Positions 10,540-23,035 of a stretch of DNA of 64,000 bases are shown piece after piece (within the stretch, counting starts at the first letter, position 1; the number at the start of each line of letters is the position of its first letter). Position numbers and translations under genes: made by a program. Source of the DNA: Piezodorus guildinii (taxonomy: Eukaryota > Arthropoda > Insecta > Hemiptera > Pentatomidae). A model generated the notes under the pieces. That model saw nothing but the letters and a program-made list of their open reading frames with translations. It had not been told where the DNA came from and ran no database searches. Location: positions 169,363,900 to 169,427,899 of the forward strand of contig CM041292.1 in assembly GCA_023052935.1 (NCBI GenBank). The letters run 5' to 3'.

Positions 10540-11060
10540 CTATCCAGCATGTATCATCCAGGTGTCAGGCATTGGAGAGGACATCTTATGAGACATTATG
10601 ATCTTTCAAAAATGTTTCACCAATCACTACCATCATTACACTACATGATAAGAGACCCGGTTTCTTATAATCAATACGAGCTAAAATAGGTACTCTCAAG
10701 TGGTAACAGAACCAAATACTGTGACCGTTCTATCATTACCAACCAACGTATTGTAATCAGGCCATAATTAGTCATTATCGATCAAAACGTTAAATGTGAC
10801 TATGCCATTGACATTGGTGTTCCAAAAGAAGACACTAACGATTGTGGAAAATAATTGAACGTATCAAGACCTGTGGCAGGAACTTCATCAATCGCAGACT
10901 AAAGCATATAAAAGTCCGTCTAATAATAGTTTCACCAAATGGTCTCATTCCAGATGATACTATTCCCTCAATCGAAACCTAAAAAAGTTCCGGAAGGACA
11001 GGAAGAAAGAAGTCTCGGTACAGAAAGTATCGTTAGGAAGTTTTTAAATATAGTTTACAA
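10540..11060 (+). pseudogene. Decayed non-LTR retroelement C-terminal domain
   Basis: The pieces GVRHWRGHLMRHYDLS, DRSIITNQRIVIRP, VIIDQNVKCDYAIDIGVPKE and a final VRKFLN, read in changing frames, match a conserved C-terminal block of arthropod retroelement polyproteins (pattern TDR-NRPDI--DK----Y-IDIAVP-----VRKFL). Several stops and frameshifts are present. The exact clade is not assigned. Confidence 0.55.
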
Positions 11061-11326
11061 TTGTTGGCTTATTATTGATTTTGGTTCATAATCTGGCAAA
11101 GCGAAGAACATCTATATTTTTTTTTATCCTATTTTCTTTGATCTCTCTTAAAATGGTTCTCTAAGGGCGCATTTCACGTTTATACGGCATTCGCTGAACC
11201 CGGTATCGCTTCAGCATTGCATTTAAAAACTGCATTTAAAAATTGCATTTAAAAACCGATAAAAATTAAAAAAAAAAATCATAATTATGCTACATTAGGT
11301 TAGTATTATTTTACCTTATCACCTTA

Positions 11327-11377
<51 letters not shown>

Positions 11378-12318
11378 ATTTTATTTTTTTTTTTTATGAG
11401 TCTGATCAGGTTTTATTTCTTTGTCCTACTTATGATAAATGTTATTGTTAGATCGACTTTCAACTATCCCCAGTAATATAAATTACCTACATTATAATAA
11501 AAAATAAATACTAGTGTTGAAATTAGGTATAAATAATAAAAAAATTACCACAATTATGGATACAGAGAATGAGTACTATTCTGAAATAAATACCTTCAAA
11601 AGGACTTCAAACCTTACCCATTACCGATTTCAGATTCTCACTGAACAATTTTTTTTTTCCTGAATTTGAAGGACTTTAATAGAGTGGCTTTTGTTTAATG
11701 CAATATACATTATGCAAACAAGCTACCAGCTCTCTCCTAATTTTCGCATAGTCACGTCCCCTTCTTGAATTCCTTTCTCTTACATTTTTTTCTTATTTTT
11801 TAAAATATATATGTTTTATACTACAAGCTTAGTACTTGTGAAACATAAAAAAATATACTTTTTTCCACTTCATTTTATTATTCAGGTCCTAATATCCGTG
11901 ACAAGATTATGGTGAATAGAAATTAATCTATTTAGCTCCGAATCACCGACAGAGAATACTTCCATATTTTGAATCAGGAATTTAAACAAACAAAACGTAA
12001 TCTTTGCAAGGCTTTTATGGGTATGATTTACGGACCAATTTTGTAGTTTGAAAGACTTAAACTTGGAAAATTCTCCCCTTAGATATTTGATTATTTCTAA
12101 TACTATTAACATAAATTTATTCAACAACAATTTTTATTGAGTAAAATTACAATCTGTCCCAATTTGGACATTAATAGTAGTGCTGAAAGATATCATACAT
12201 ACTACATTCATACAATATTTACACAGCATAAAATTACAATATAATATATACACAATAATGAATCAATACAATAGTCAAGAAATTAACATAAATTAGCTCC
12301 AACATCCGATGAAAAATA
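11061..12318. other. AT-rich sequence with one (TA)n microsatellite
   Basis: A (TA)n tract lies at about 11330-11372. The rest is low-complexity AT-rich DNA and I recognise no gene, RNA or repeat family in it. Confidence 0.5.
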
Positions 12319-12600
12319 ATGAACATTGAACTCACTTACTTACTTACTACGTATCTCAACAGCCCGAGGTTTGCCCTGGTCTCCTTAACAATATTCCACC
12401 AACGCTCTCCTTTTCCAGTTCCCTATACCGATCACTTCCAAATTCTTTTACATTTCCTTGACCCAAAGTCTCCGAAAACGTCCTCTTCTTCGGGTACCAA
12501 ACATTTTTACAAACAGAATCCTTTTCTAGAATCATACATCCAGATCAGAGATCCAGCCATCAATCCTTCTTGCTTGTATGAAACGGACAATGTATAAGAT
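12319..12600 (-). pseudogene. RTE/BovB-like endonuclease-RT C-terminal fragment
   Basis: The minus strand reads FGTRRRGRFRRLWVKEM, then KNLEVIGIGNWKRRALV, and QGKPRAVEIR after a frameshift. This matches the RRRGRPRxxW, NWxxxAxDRxxW, Nxx(R)GL tail of RTE-type LINE proteins. The plus-strand ORF over it is a shadow. Confidence 0.6.
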
Positions 12601-13730
12601 CCATACAGCTCATATACACAGGTGCATAAATTTTACATAGAAGTTTCCTTTTGAAGATTCTCAAAGCATTTATTGAGGGAGTGCAAAGCATATTGAACTT
12701 ATAAATGCTACAAAAATCTTAAGAGTCTAAAATAAAAAAAAACTTAAATAATATACACAAAAAAATACTATCAACCAATATCGGTATTAATAGGAATTAA
12801 TACAAATTTATGAAATAGGAACTTTATCGTTGCCTTGAGGAACACCGGCTTCTCCCAAATTTTAATTGGAAAAGTCTTAAGAAACTTTTGGTGAATATAT
12901 ATTTGATATAAGGGTTGGTATAGACGAATTTAAGTTCTATAATCAAGCATCGCCTAGGTGAAGTAATTAGAAAGTATTATAATTGTAGAATAATATGAGT
13001 GTACTGTCAATATTTATATATCTATCAGTTTTTATTCATAGAAATTTATTTTAATGATATCTGTCACACATGTTTTATCGTTTATCTATAGTGATCTAAC
13101 ATCATAGAAGAATTATACGTTATAGGATATTAAGTTAAAATAATTTTTAATTTTTTCTCGTAACATGCATTACTATCATTTGTTCAGCTGAAGTTTGCAA
13201 GCCCTTACTTTGGTTATGAGAGTAGTTATTTCAAAATGTTGCTATCGAATATTTACATATTTGTTATTCAGGGTTCCCCAGCCATATTAGATGTAGGACC
13301 AAATCTTCTTTTAAATCTTACTGACGATAAAGTAAGGAGAGGAAAGAAAGTTTTCAAGCACACTTTGTTAAAGGAAACTTTGTTTATGCCTCAAGTTTTC
13401 TCATTGCTTTACCAAAGTTAACATGTTCTTCTCGTTTGGTAGAAACATTCGAAAATTGAACGTAGTTTATCGCAAAATGAACATCGGCGTTCGGAAACTC
13501 GGTAAGTTTAGAAAAATATCCATATTGTGAAATATTTCGCAGTTGTTTGTATTGCTTCTAATAATGGATTAGTTTTGTTGTATAAGAAACTCAGTTTTAG
13601 AGCGAACATTTTCCCTTTTCCTATTTCTATTTACTTACTTCTTGATACAGTATTTGTTTCATAGCCGTTTTTATCTTAGATATAGTTTTCGCTATGTAAA
13701 TTAAATCATGGTTATAAAAAAAAAAAAAAA
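12601..13730. other. AT-rich sequence, nothing recognised
   Basis: I see only unstructured AT-rich DNA and a poly-A run just before 13731, where a 0.9-kb repeat copy starts. Confidence 0.5.
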
Positions 13731-14625
13731 TCTGGTGCGGGCAACACACGACTTTCACTTACCTCCGTTTTTAGAATCGATTAAAGAATTTTCAAAAACA
13801 GTTAGAGATAAAAATACGTGAAACTATTAAGGAATTAATTAAATTAAATTTCTATAGAAACATGTGTTTGATTCAAAAATCTATTATATTATTATCTAAA
13901 ATAATCAGTTAGTTTTATGTTCATTATGTTCATCACTCTCTATTAACTTTTAAAAGCTTGTGTATGAGATGATAATTTTTCTAAAATCTTTAGCTTTCCA
14001 ACGGTATATCATACATGTATATTACTGCTCTTATTTTCAAAAACAAAAAATTGCATTAAAAAAATATTTTTTCTGTTTTCTCCTTTAGTTGGGTATCGAA
14101 TTTATTCAATTTATATATTTACCAGTTTTTCATCAGCGTTAACAAGATAATCTAGTTATTATTATTGAATCTACAAAATTAAAGGTACTTTAGGGGAAGA
14201 AAATTTAAAATATCGGCCTTTAAGCCCTGTCAGACCATTTTTATCTAAATAAAGCCTACATGATATTAAAGCCCATTAAATTTTACATCGATATAGTGAG
14301 TTTAATTAAAATCGTCGGAACCGTTTTTGAGAAAATCGAAAAAAGGTGCAAAATGCATGGTATAAAGTGCCTCTTCTGGTAGGCTCATTTTGATGAAAAA
14401 AGGTTTTGTCACGTCTCAGGCGTATAGTTGTCTTAAATAAAAAATTTCAGTTTCATAGGACTTACCGTTTCCGCCCGGGAGTTACCACACACACACAGAC
14501 CTTTTTGCGGGACTTGGTTATTTGGACTCAGGGGACCCTAAAACGTGTATTTCCGTTGAAAACTGGAATTTGAAAATTTTCACGATCGCAATACTTCCCC
14601 TTACTATATATAGTAAGTGAAAGTA
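13731..14625 (+). mobile_element. 0.9-kb family, full-length copy B
   Basis: It starts TCTGGTGCGGGCAACACACG and continues ACTTTCACTTACCTCCG. It ends CCCTTACTATATATAGTAAG and TGAAAGTA. It is collinear with copy A over the whole length, with the internal (CA)n at about 14487-14497 and GACTTGGTTATTTGGACTCA near 14512. Confidence 0.8.
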
Positions 14626-15231
14626 AAAAGCGGTTTCTTTAAATGGCTGTGGCTTTCTCCCATGGTGTTAATCACATCATGCACATAAAAGGGGATCATA
14701 AATGGAGGCACCGTCGTAATGAAGATATTATAAATGAACTTATTTAGAGTATTCTAACAGCCTGGGTATAACAATCCATAAAGTGCTGAGCCGAAGGTTT
14801 TAGAACATATAATCATTCCTATGGCCAGATTCAGCCTAAAATTGTTCGTTACATCCGTTAGAAACTATTCCAGTGCTTATTTGGAATAGAAACACTGTCG
14901 GATCGAATATAATAAATGACAACTTATTTTAGAAACTCAAGAGTTTGTTTAAGCCCATTCTTAAGCATGTCAGAAATTTCAAAGGTTAATCCTAAAAATC
15001 TTTTTTAGTAAATGGGATCAAACTTATACACTCCCCGGATTCATTCAAAATAAATACAAAGCTAAGGTAAGGTTGCTTCTTCGGGCATTTGTTTTAGGAA
15101 TATTTTAAGAGACCCCACTATTCCCTTTTACGCAATTACTCTATCCTTTTTTCTTTTTTTTTTGTTTTACTTTAATCTACCACCTAATGTAACTTTAGTG
15201 GATTATTGCGATCGTCAAATTTTTTTAATTG
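14626..15231. other. Unclassified sequence between repeat copies
   Basis: No feature recognised. Confidence 0.4.
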
Positions 15232-15690
15232 CAGTTTTCAACGGAATACATGTTTTAATGTATTCTGGTCTAAATAACTAAGTCGCGCGAAAAGGAATTT
15301 ATGCGTGTCCGTGTGTAGTAAGTACAGTCCGTAAACGAAAAGTAGGAAACTAAAATTTTGTATTTAAGACAACTATACACCCGAAATGTTACATTTTCAA
15401 CATAATTGGCAAAGCAGAAAAGCCACTTTATCCCGTACATTTGTTGTTGTTTCTCAAAAACGGCTCCAACGATTTCAAATAAAGATGCTGTTTCGCTGTA
15501 AACTATAAAAGAATTTAATATCATGTAGTTTATAATCTGATTTAAATAGTCTTACAGTAATAATAATATCATAGATTATTTATTTAGCACATGTTACATT
15601 CGAAACTCAATGTAATTATTTAACTTTTTTTTATGACTAACTTTTTATAAAAGATCCAAAATTTATTTGCGCGCACCAGATTCGTTACTC
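15232..15690 (-). mobile_element. 0.9-kb family, diverged and internally deleted copy
   Basis: AGTTTTCAACGGAATACATG, AAGACAACTATACACCCGAA and TTCTCAAAAACGGCTCCAAC follow the family in reverse order. The copy ends TTTGCGCGCACCAGATTCG. It lies about 200 bp upstream of the first Ig exon. Confidence 0.65.
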
Positions 15691-15887
15691 AAGGAATGTT
15701 CCTGTAATTTTACGACATTTTCCTGTTTGATAGCGTTCAAGTTATTGAAGGTTCTTGATATAATATTAAACGGTTTACTGTTCATTATTTTGGAAATATT
15801 ACATTATTCAATTTTATATTTCATACTCCTAAGTGTATATATTTGTTTTTTAACATTAATAAATATCATTTTTACCTCTTGTTGCAG

Positions 15888-16172
15888 TCGGGCCTACGAT
15901 CCGCAGCGTGGGACCTGACCGGCTGAGCACGGCCAACCTCTACGGCGAGGCCAAATTCGACTGCGAGGCGGAGGCCAACCCCACGCCGACCTACCAGTGG
16001 CTCCAGCAGGTCCCGGAGCTGGAATTACCGCTCATCGTCTCCAACGAGGCCAAGCTAGAGCTGAGGAACGTCTCCTACCAGCACCAGGGGGACTACATCT
16101 GCAGGGTGTGGAACTACATCGGCAACACCGAGCGCGCCGTCATGAGCGACCCTGTCACTCTACAGGTCGTAG
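15888..16172 (+). CDS. Ig-superfamily adhesion protein, internal exon encoding one Ig domain
   Basis: A GC-rich exon in AT-rich surroundings. It follows a TTTTTACCTCTTGTTGCAG acceptor and ends at a consensus donor, GTAG/GTGAGT. Both boundaries are phase 1 and the 285-bp exon is symmetric. After two bases completing a split codon it reads GPTIRSVGPDRLSTANLYGE, then the B-strand AKFDCEAEANP, the C-strand YQWLQQ, and the F-strand HQGDYICRVWNYIGNTE, ending TLQVV. The Cys-Trp-(D-x-Y-x-C) spacing is that of a complete I-set Ig domain. Such phase 1-1 Ig exons are typical of cell-surface adhesion proteins of the nephrin/kirre/echinoid kind, which act in cell recognition. I cannot name the orthologue. 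The exon continues in phase with 43262-43446, after an intron of about 27 kb. Confidence 0.88.
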
Positions 16173-16538
16173 GTGAGTCTACAACTACCATTTCTCTATC
16201 CTACCAGAGGTTTTTTTAATTTTTTTTTTTTTACCGTCTTATTACTCTTGCATTGCAGCCTTAAGTAGGCTTATTGTTCGCCGTCCATTAACATGTAAGT
16301 ACAGGTCTAATAAATATTACCAAACTTCAAGGATTCATCAGTTCATACAGCTTAGGATCTGAAATACGGTCATTGCTATAATGTTGTCCTAGCAATCTCA
16401 GCACTACTACGTTTCACGTGATAGGCAGTTTTATCTTCCTTTTTGCAGAATATTCACGTCGGTGAGACTACCAACTCCATATTTTGGAAGTGCTTATTAA
16501 TCATACAGTAGTATGTAGTCCTGTCACCCTTCTTAGGG

Positions 16539-17060
16539 TTATCCTGTCCATTGAGAGAAGAGTTCAGCTTCTCTCTTTGCAGGGTCCCCCAAAAAATATA
16601 TTAGAATAATGCTGCTTTCCAGTATCCCTGCAGTGGACCCTAGTTCTATTGCCAACAGCCGCCTTTTATATAGCTGAGGTTTATTCCACGCACAGACTTG
16701 AGTGTGGAGGTTATCTGAGCAAAAACCATTCTCCGCCAGGCTATTAGCTTTCTCATTGCCTAAAATGCCTAAGTGGCTAGGCACCTAATAAACTCGTACT
16801 TATTCTGCAGGGTAAGTAGTTTGAGAGTTCTTTTACATTCTTCCACTAGTTTGGACTTAGTCATGTAGCTACCCAAATCAATATCAGATTGACTATCAGT
16901 ATGGATAGTCTATCTCTCATCCCTTTTACAATTAGGGTTTTAGAATAGGTATTTATCACCATTACTTCGGCCTGAAAGACTGACGTATTTCTGTCTGGGG
17001 AGATCGAGATTCCCTCCTTGAGTTTATCCATTCTTCAGATTCCCACCCCTGAAACTAATT
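16539..17060 (-). pseudogene. Retroelement RNase H domain relic
   Basis: On the minus strand SPDRNTSVFQAEVMVINTYS (17010-16950 region) is followed, after stops and frameshifts, by MPSHLGILGNEKANSLAENG (16784-16725). These match the GxSVFQAEvxAI and VPSHxGIxGNExADxLA blocks of the RNase H domain of I/R1/jockey-type LINEs. The intervening catalytic region is decayed. It lies about 370 bp after the first Ig exon, antisense to the host gene. Confidence 0.75.
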
Positions 17061-19315
17061 CCTTCACAAATGACTCCATTGCACTGTTTCTGCGACCCAG
17101 TCCCTACGGTGTAAAGTGTACCCGTATATTTCTTGATGTGTAGATCAGCGTGCATGCAATCAAGCACCGGAGTATCATCAATCCTACTGAACAAGCTAGC
17201 ATGTCCTTGGTAATCCAGAGTTCGATAATGTTTTTAACTTAGAGAACCTTTAGGCTGTTATAAGTGATAGAATTTCTACTGCTTAATACCAATTCCATTG
17301 CAGAGGTCGTTTGCTCAGATTTCTTTGTTCTCACAATTTAATATATATACATATATATGTATATAATTATGATGCTTATAATGAAAAAAACATATACAAA
17401 GGGACAATTGTAAAGAAATGAATTCCAGAATATTTAGGATCCTTGGGTAAAGGCAGTGATTGAAAGTTTTTATGTCATTTCCTTAATTATCAATAATATC
17501 ATCAGTATATATTATTATTTAATAGTATCGTATATTATCAGTTCGTAAATCAATAGAGAGTTCATATACAAGTCCCATGTCCATTAATTCCAGAATATCA
17601 ATCACTTTAAAAGCACGAAAATAAGCCACAACGAAGACGTGGCAAATATCCGGTACATGTTCTAATGGATTTCCCACTGAATGATAAAATGTTAATAATA
17701 ATCTGTAAAATAAATAGTAAACAAAATGAGCTTTCAATAACAACGTTTGTACTAGAAGCAAATCCATTTCAAACAACCACTTTGCTTTTACCTGCTTTGT
17801 TGGTAACCTTACTCTTTTGCTTAACTATACCCTTCGCAGATATGTTTATTTTCAATTACCTACAGTTGACATATTCACAAATAATTTCTACTCTGAGTTT
17901 TAAATGAATATACACGTTTATAAATTTCCGTAGGGGAAATAACCAATTCTTGCAAAATGATCTGTGAGCTTGCTTAAGTAAGTCTTTTAAAAATTCGCAA
18001 AGTATAACGAAATTGAAATTATTGGTTTAACAGAAACCTTTTTTTTATATAATAGCCATAACATGATTGCCAGTTATTGTAATCCTTTAGGCATATTTTT
18101 TTTAGCTGATACTCCTCAGTTATAATATTCCTAAGTGGAAACATCTTATACTTCCTAAGTATTATTTCCTACTTCCTTTCTTTCTATCAACAACCGGCCT
18201 TAGGAATCTCATTCCAGTAGTAGCCTAAGGCTTTTATATATTTTGATATGCTCATGTATGCATTACTGTGTTAATTAGAACTGGGAAAACAGCATTTTGA
18301 AAATAATTATCAATGTTTTGTCTTCAATTCCATGTTCAAAAAATCAAAATATGACAGTAGCGGTAGCATGTTGAAAATATTGTAGAATGAATTAACAACT
18401 TTTTTTTTTAAATCGCCACTGTAACTTTGAATGGTTTACTGTGTGATGTAATTTTTGAAGCTTTAATTTATTTTCTACTTTTAACTTTTTAAATTTGTTT
18501 AACACCGCATGTAAATTGAACTCGTGTGTTGCGGATTTATAATTTTTGTATTTAAAAAAAAATGAAATTATCCATAGTATGTTTTTAATTAAATAAAATG
18601 AATGCACCGATTAATCTTGGTTTTAGTTCTAGTCTTCCTGGTATTATTCCAAAGATTCAAGTATTTGTAATATCATCTATCTCGGAGTCAAAGGATCCTC
18701 TGCACGGAAGGCTTTATTTAAACAACGTTAACTGCAATGATAGCAATAATTAGCCGCTTTGCGTGCGGTTCCGCGCCCCGTTATCTGTTAAAGCGTTGGA
18801 ATTTGTGGATTTATCGGAAAAGGATGGGGTGGTTAGGGCAGGTATTGCGTTTCACCGAATTCTTTTGGCAACTCGATACCATCCTCACCATATTACTTTT
18901 AGCCCTTATCAGAATATTTTATTTTTCCTGCTCTACCTCCACCGCAACTTTTTTTTTTCTTTATTTTTATCATTCTCCTTTTTCTATCCCTCTGAAGATT
19001 CCGATTCGCTCAGTGTTATTACATTCCGTTTCACTATTCTCCCAATTTATTTTTAACGTCAAGTATGATTCTTTAATATAAGTTGTTTTCCTTTTTTTCA
19101 TGATTTATTTCAATATAATTTGAATTCCTCCTCTCTCTTTTCTTTTTTTGTTTGCTGTAATATTTCGTTTACTAGTTACGTTTCTTTTCCTTATGTAAAA
19201 AACAAAACAAAAAAAAATTTGTCTATTGGCTAATCGACTATTGCGATTAATTGGACGATGCTAAAGTTGAAATCCTAAATTGTTTTCTATCAAGTATATC
19301 TATTAAGTTAAGCCT
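17061..19315. other. Intronic AT-rich sequence
   Basis: No gene is recognised. A short stretch near 18509-18540 (ATGTAAATTGAACTCGTGTG) resembles the end of the 0.9-kb family. A GC-richer patch at about 18740-18850 is unclassified. Confidence 0.45.
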
Positions 19316-19319
19316 CTTA

Positions 19320-19440
19320 AACGAGTACCTGCAACACACAGTTCCGGGACCAACATTTTACGACCCCTCCAAAGGTCATAGCATAACCAAGGATTTTTTA
19401 TTAAAATCCTTAAAATAATCCTAAGGTCATTTACCGGGTT
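19320..19440 (-). mobile_element. SINE family 2 fragment
   Basis: The reverse complement gives AAAAAATCCTTGGTTATGCT, TTGGAGGGGTCGTAAAATG and GCAGGTACTCGTTTAAGAG. These match the body of the intact SINE at 8914-9201. The tRNA head is missing. Confidence 0.7.
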
Positions 19441-20412
19441 ATAACCACCATGCTAGTTCATTCCAATATGTTCGTAGAGTAGTTAGTTATTTTGTTCAGC
19501 TATATTTGAATAGTTATTATTAAATAAATATTTTTTTAAATAACTAATTTTTCTCCGTTTCTTATAACGTTGTACCTCGGCCTTTTTTAAAACTACTAAT
19601 TTTACCAATTTTCACCAACGGCAATGACCCTGTGAACTCAACGCTTGTTGTCATACTCAACCAAAAAAATATTCAATATGCAACTTTTTTTTTCGATCTT
19701 TCTGGCTGATATAAAAAAATAAAATACAAATTAAATTTACTTTTAATCATCTCTTAAAATGCATGATAGGTTATAGGAGCATGTTAGTTTATGTTTAATG
19801 ATCAATAAAAAGAATTGAACCTTCATTTATTATAATTACTTCTATGTTACATTATTTTTACGAAGTATAAAAACAATACGTGTACATTTTATGTGGGAAA
19901 AATTTATTCAAGTTTAAAATTGGTTCCACCAAAAACCGTTACAGAAATTTCTTGATAACATTAATTTAAATAGTACAAAACAGAATTCGAGAAGTCATCT
20001 TCGCTTAGTTGCTAAAACACACAGCCTACCGGATCAATCCTAAATAGGATCATTTAGAAAAAAAAAAAGAGAGAAATGGGACAAATGAATTTCGTAAAAC
20101 CATATTACAAATATCAAACTTATTTATTTATTGAAATGCATTTTAATAAATAAACAATAATATTTAAATAAATAAATAATATTACAAATATAAAACATTG
20201 GCTAGGAAATTTAAAAATCCAACTTGGACTTGATACGGACGGTCGTGAAAGATTCCTTGCGATTCTAGGATGATATATTCCGCGAAATACTGAAACTGAT
20301 TTCTTTCACGTCCAAACTTTATCGAAAATTCTCTTATAACTATTAAGATGGTCCCTATGCTTCCGACTATAACCCTTGTAAATGATCGTTCGACAAAAAT
20401 TAAATTTGTAAA

Positions 20413-20995
20413 TTAATCAAACAAAAAAAAAAACCTATTCGCCTAAGTAACGTTTATCTTTTTTTCTGTAATAAGTTCCTTCTTTTGACTTATATAAACA
20501 TAACAAACAAAAAAAATATTAGAAAAATCGGTCAAGCCGTTCACGCGTGGTGCGATGACCAAGGGAAAATGGATTCATTTATTTATATATGGAGCGATTA
20601 TTATTACCTTTAAAATATATAAAAATAATTAAATAAAAACTATCAACCAAAGTAAATGTTATATTTTTTTCTTTCATGATATCCTTCTCCTAACTGATAT
20701 AAACAAAACAAAAATATAAAAAAATAAATAGAGAAATCGGTCAAGCCGCTTAATGCGATTACTAAGAGAAAAGGTGATATATCATCATCATATAATCATA
20801 TATATCATATAAATAGAGCGATTATTATTACCCTAGAATATCTAAAAAAAAAATATATATCTACCAAAGCATTTTATTTTATTTATTTTTTTTAAGATCC
20901 TATTCCTGACTGATATAAACATTACAAAAATGTTCACTCATGATGCGACCCCCAAGGGAAAAGGCGATTCTTTGTTATATAGATAAATAAAACAT
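20413..20995 (+). repeat. Three degenerate direct repeats of about 200 bp
   Basis: Each unit contains a CTGATATAAACA-type block (near 20490, 20695, 20910) and an AAATCGGTCAAGCCG block or its relic (20525, 20735, 20930). The first two units also share GGAGCGATTATTATTACC or AGAGCGATTATTATTACC. Units are 160-225 bp with many indels. This may be an old satellite or the ends of a non-autonomous transposon. Confidence 0.6.
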
Positions 20996-21544
20996 CCATA
21001 AAGACCTTATCAGACCACAACATATGGCGTTAACAATTTGCCACCAGGTTTCATATTTATCAAATTTACTCTTATTTTATTAATGCTTTAACAGCTCTTC
21101 AAAAATATTGGAATATTTTAATATCGTTATATGATAAAAGTTAATGTTTTATCTCTTTTGTGAAATTGTAATATAACATGGCGTTTTGACTAGATATACG
21201 AGCCAGCATAGTCAAGTGATTGCTTTTGGTAAAATTTTAATATAAAGGTACATGTATTAATTATGATTTGAAGCGTCATTTAACCCCTGAGTGCGAGCAC
21301 AATAGGCAATTAAATTTCCGCTGATTAAATTTCCACTAGCGGTGGGAGGGGGATAAATAACTTTTTGATTGTAATGAAGAGATTGATTGATGGAAGGGGA
21401 TAGAATGAATAATGCCCTAGGGTAAATGAAAACACGGTAAGAGCACTACTTCATTAAACTTGTATATAATTTGCAATATTTAAAACAAATATGTTAAGGA
21501 AAAGTTATGAAAATTCTAATTGCTTTGATTATTAGTATATGTGT

Positions 21545-21757
21545 AATTCTCCTTCTTAGTTAAATTAGTTAGGAGTTAAACGATGCTAAAATAAAGTTTT
21601 ATTAATTACAATTAGTTGGACTTAAAATAGTAATTTGATTTTTCAAACATAATCTAACTTAAAAAAAATAATTAACTTACCTAAAATAAAGAATTGTTTA
21701 ACAGTCCTTCACTAATATTTAACTGAGATTAACCACTCTGAATGAAATATTCTAGTC
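21545..21757 (+). repeat. Direct repeat, left copy (about 210 bp)
   Basis: CTTCTTAGTTAAATTAGTTA through AATAAAGAATTGTTTAACAG and a GAATGAAATATTC end. The same order recurs at about 22827-23020 with roughly 85-90% identity by eye. The left copy is cut at its end by the foldback element. Confidence 0.75.
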
Positions 21758-21759
21758 TA

Positions 21760-22716
21760 AGATCCGAACTTGAAACGATCTTCACCGAGCTGATAATAGA
21801 ATGAAACATATTTTATAACAAATTTAGTATTTTAGGAAATGTGTTTAGAATGGGTTGCCTAAAAAAATCCTGGACAGACTATTTTAAATTTTTTTTAAAA
21901 TGATTTTTAATTAAATGTTGCAACATCGTGACAATAAGAAAACATTTACCCTGACTTAAAGTATCAAAGGTATAAAATGTGCAGCCGTTAGGTTGCCTAA
22001 TCTTTTCCTTGACAAACTATCGGTTGTCGGGTAAAAGCGGATATGTCGATATCAGTTATCTGCACCGGCTTGATTTTAGTAAATTTTTGTTTTCCCAATA
22101 ATCAACCAAGAAGTGTACCAAATCATTTTTGAAACGATAGTTTTTATGGCTTTTCCCAAAATCTTTTGTTCTAATTTGTTCTAATTTTATATGGGATATC
22201 AAACTTTCTTATATTAAATGTCTGATTTCGTGCGGCTGCAATGTTGGGTCCTTTATTATTACACGTTATACTCAACTCGGATCTCTCTGTCACGCGTTTC
22301 CATTCGCGTTAAAATTTAGTCTTTAAAATTCGGCAACCCTATATCAATGTGTTTGCAATTCAAAAAAAGCTTATATTGGTATAATTTTTTTTCTATTATC
22401 GAGCCGGTGCAGATAACTGATATCGACATACCCGCTTTTACCTGACAACCGATAGTTTGTCCAGGAAAAGATTAGACAACCCAACGGCTGCACATACTAT
22501 ACCTTCGATATTTAAAGTCAGGGTAAAAGTTTTCTTATTATCATGATGTTGCAACATTTCATTAAAAATCATTTTTTTTTTAAATAATTAAAAATTGTCT
22601 GTCCAGGACTTTTTCGGGCAACCCATTCTTAACATATTTCCTAATATACTAAATTTGTTATAAAATATGTTTCATTCTATTATCAGCTCGGTGCAGATCG
22701 TTTCAAGTTCGGATCT
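21760..22716. mobile_element. Long-terminal-inverted-repeat (foldback) DNA element with 4-bp target duplication
   Basis: The left arm (21760-22073) is the reverse complement of the right arm (22399-22716). The ends are AGATCCGAACTTG and CAAGTTCGGATCT, and the inner ends are CTGCACCGGCTTGA and TCGAGCCGGTGCAG. The arms of about 315 bp flank a 325-bp loop with no ORF. The flanking bases are TCTA on both sides (21756-21759, 22717-22720), a candidate 4-bp target-site duplication. It is non-autonomous and the superfamily is not assigned. Confidence 0.8.
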
Positions 22717-22826
22717 TCTACTATTCCCATGTGTGAATAATAAAATTCTTAATTTTACACTCCTCTGGTCGGAGACTTTTTTTTCTGAGGAAAAAGTATA
22801 AGGACAGTTAAACAATTTGTAATTTT

Positions 22827-23020
22827 TCTTCTTAGTTAAATTAGTTAGGAGTTAAACGATGCTTAAATAAAGTTTTATTAATCAGCATTAGTTGGACTTA
22901 TAATAGTGATTCATTTTACAAACATTACCGTCATATAATTAACTTACCTAAAATAAAGAATTGTTTAACTGACCTTTACTAATATTTAAACCGAGCTTAA
23001 CATCTGTGAGTGAAATATTC
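22827..23020 (+). repeat. Direct repeat, right copy
   Basis: It matches 21545-21757: CTTCTTAGTTAAATTAGTTA, GTTAAACGATGCTTAAATAA, AATAAAGAATTGTTTAACTG. The pair looks like a local tandem duplication (unit about 320 bp) later split by the foldback element. Confidence 0.7.
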
Positions 23021-23035
23021 CTATATGTAATTCTT

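Noticed and set aside
12319..12597. Plus-strand ORF of 92 codons
   Set aside because: The recognisable retroelement sequence is on the minus strand. The plus frame is its shadow.
18737..19081. Overlapping ORFs of about 100 codons in a GC-richer patch
   Set aside because: No similarity to a known family and no splice sites in frame. They end in T-rich low-complexity peptide.
21545..23020. LTR retrotransposon bounded by 210-bp direct repeats
   Set aside because: The repeats lack TG...CA ends, there is no primer-binding site or coding region between them, and most of the interval is a separate foldback element.
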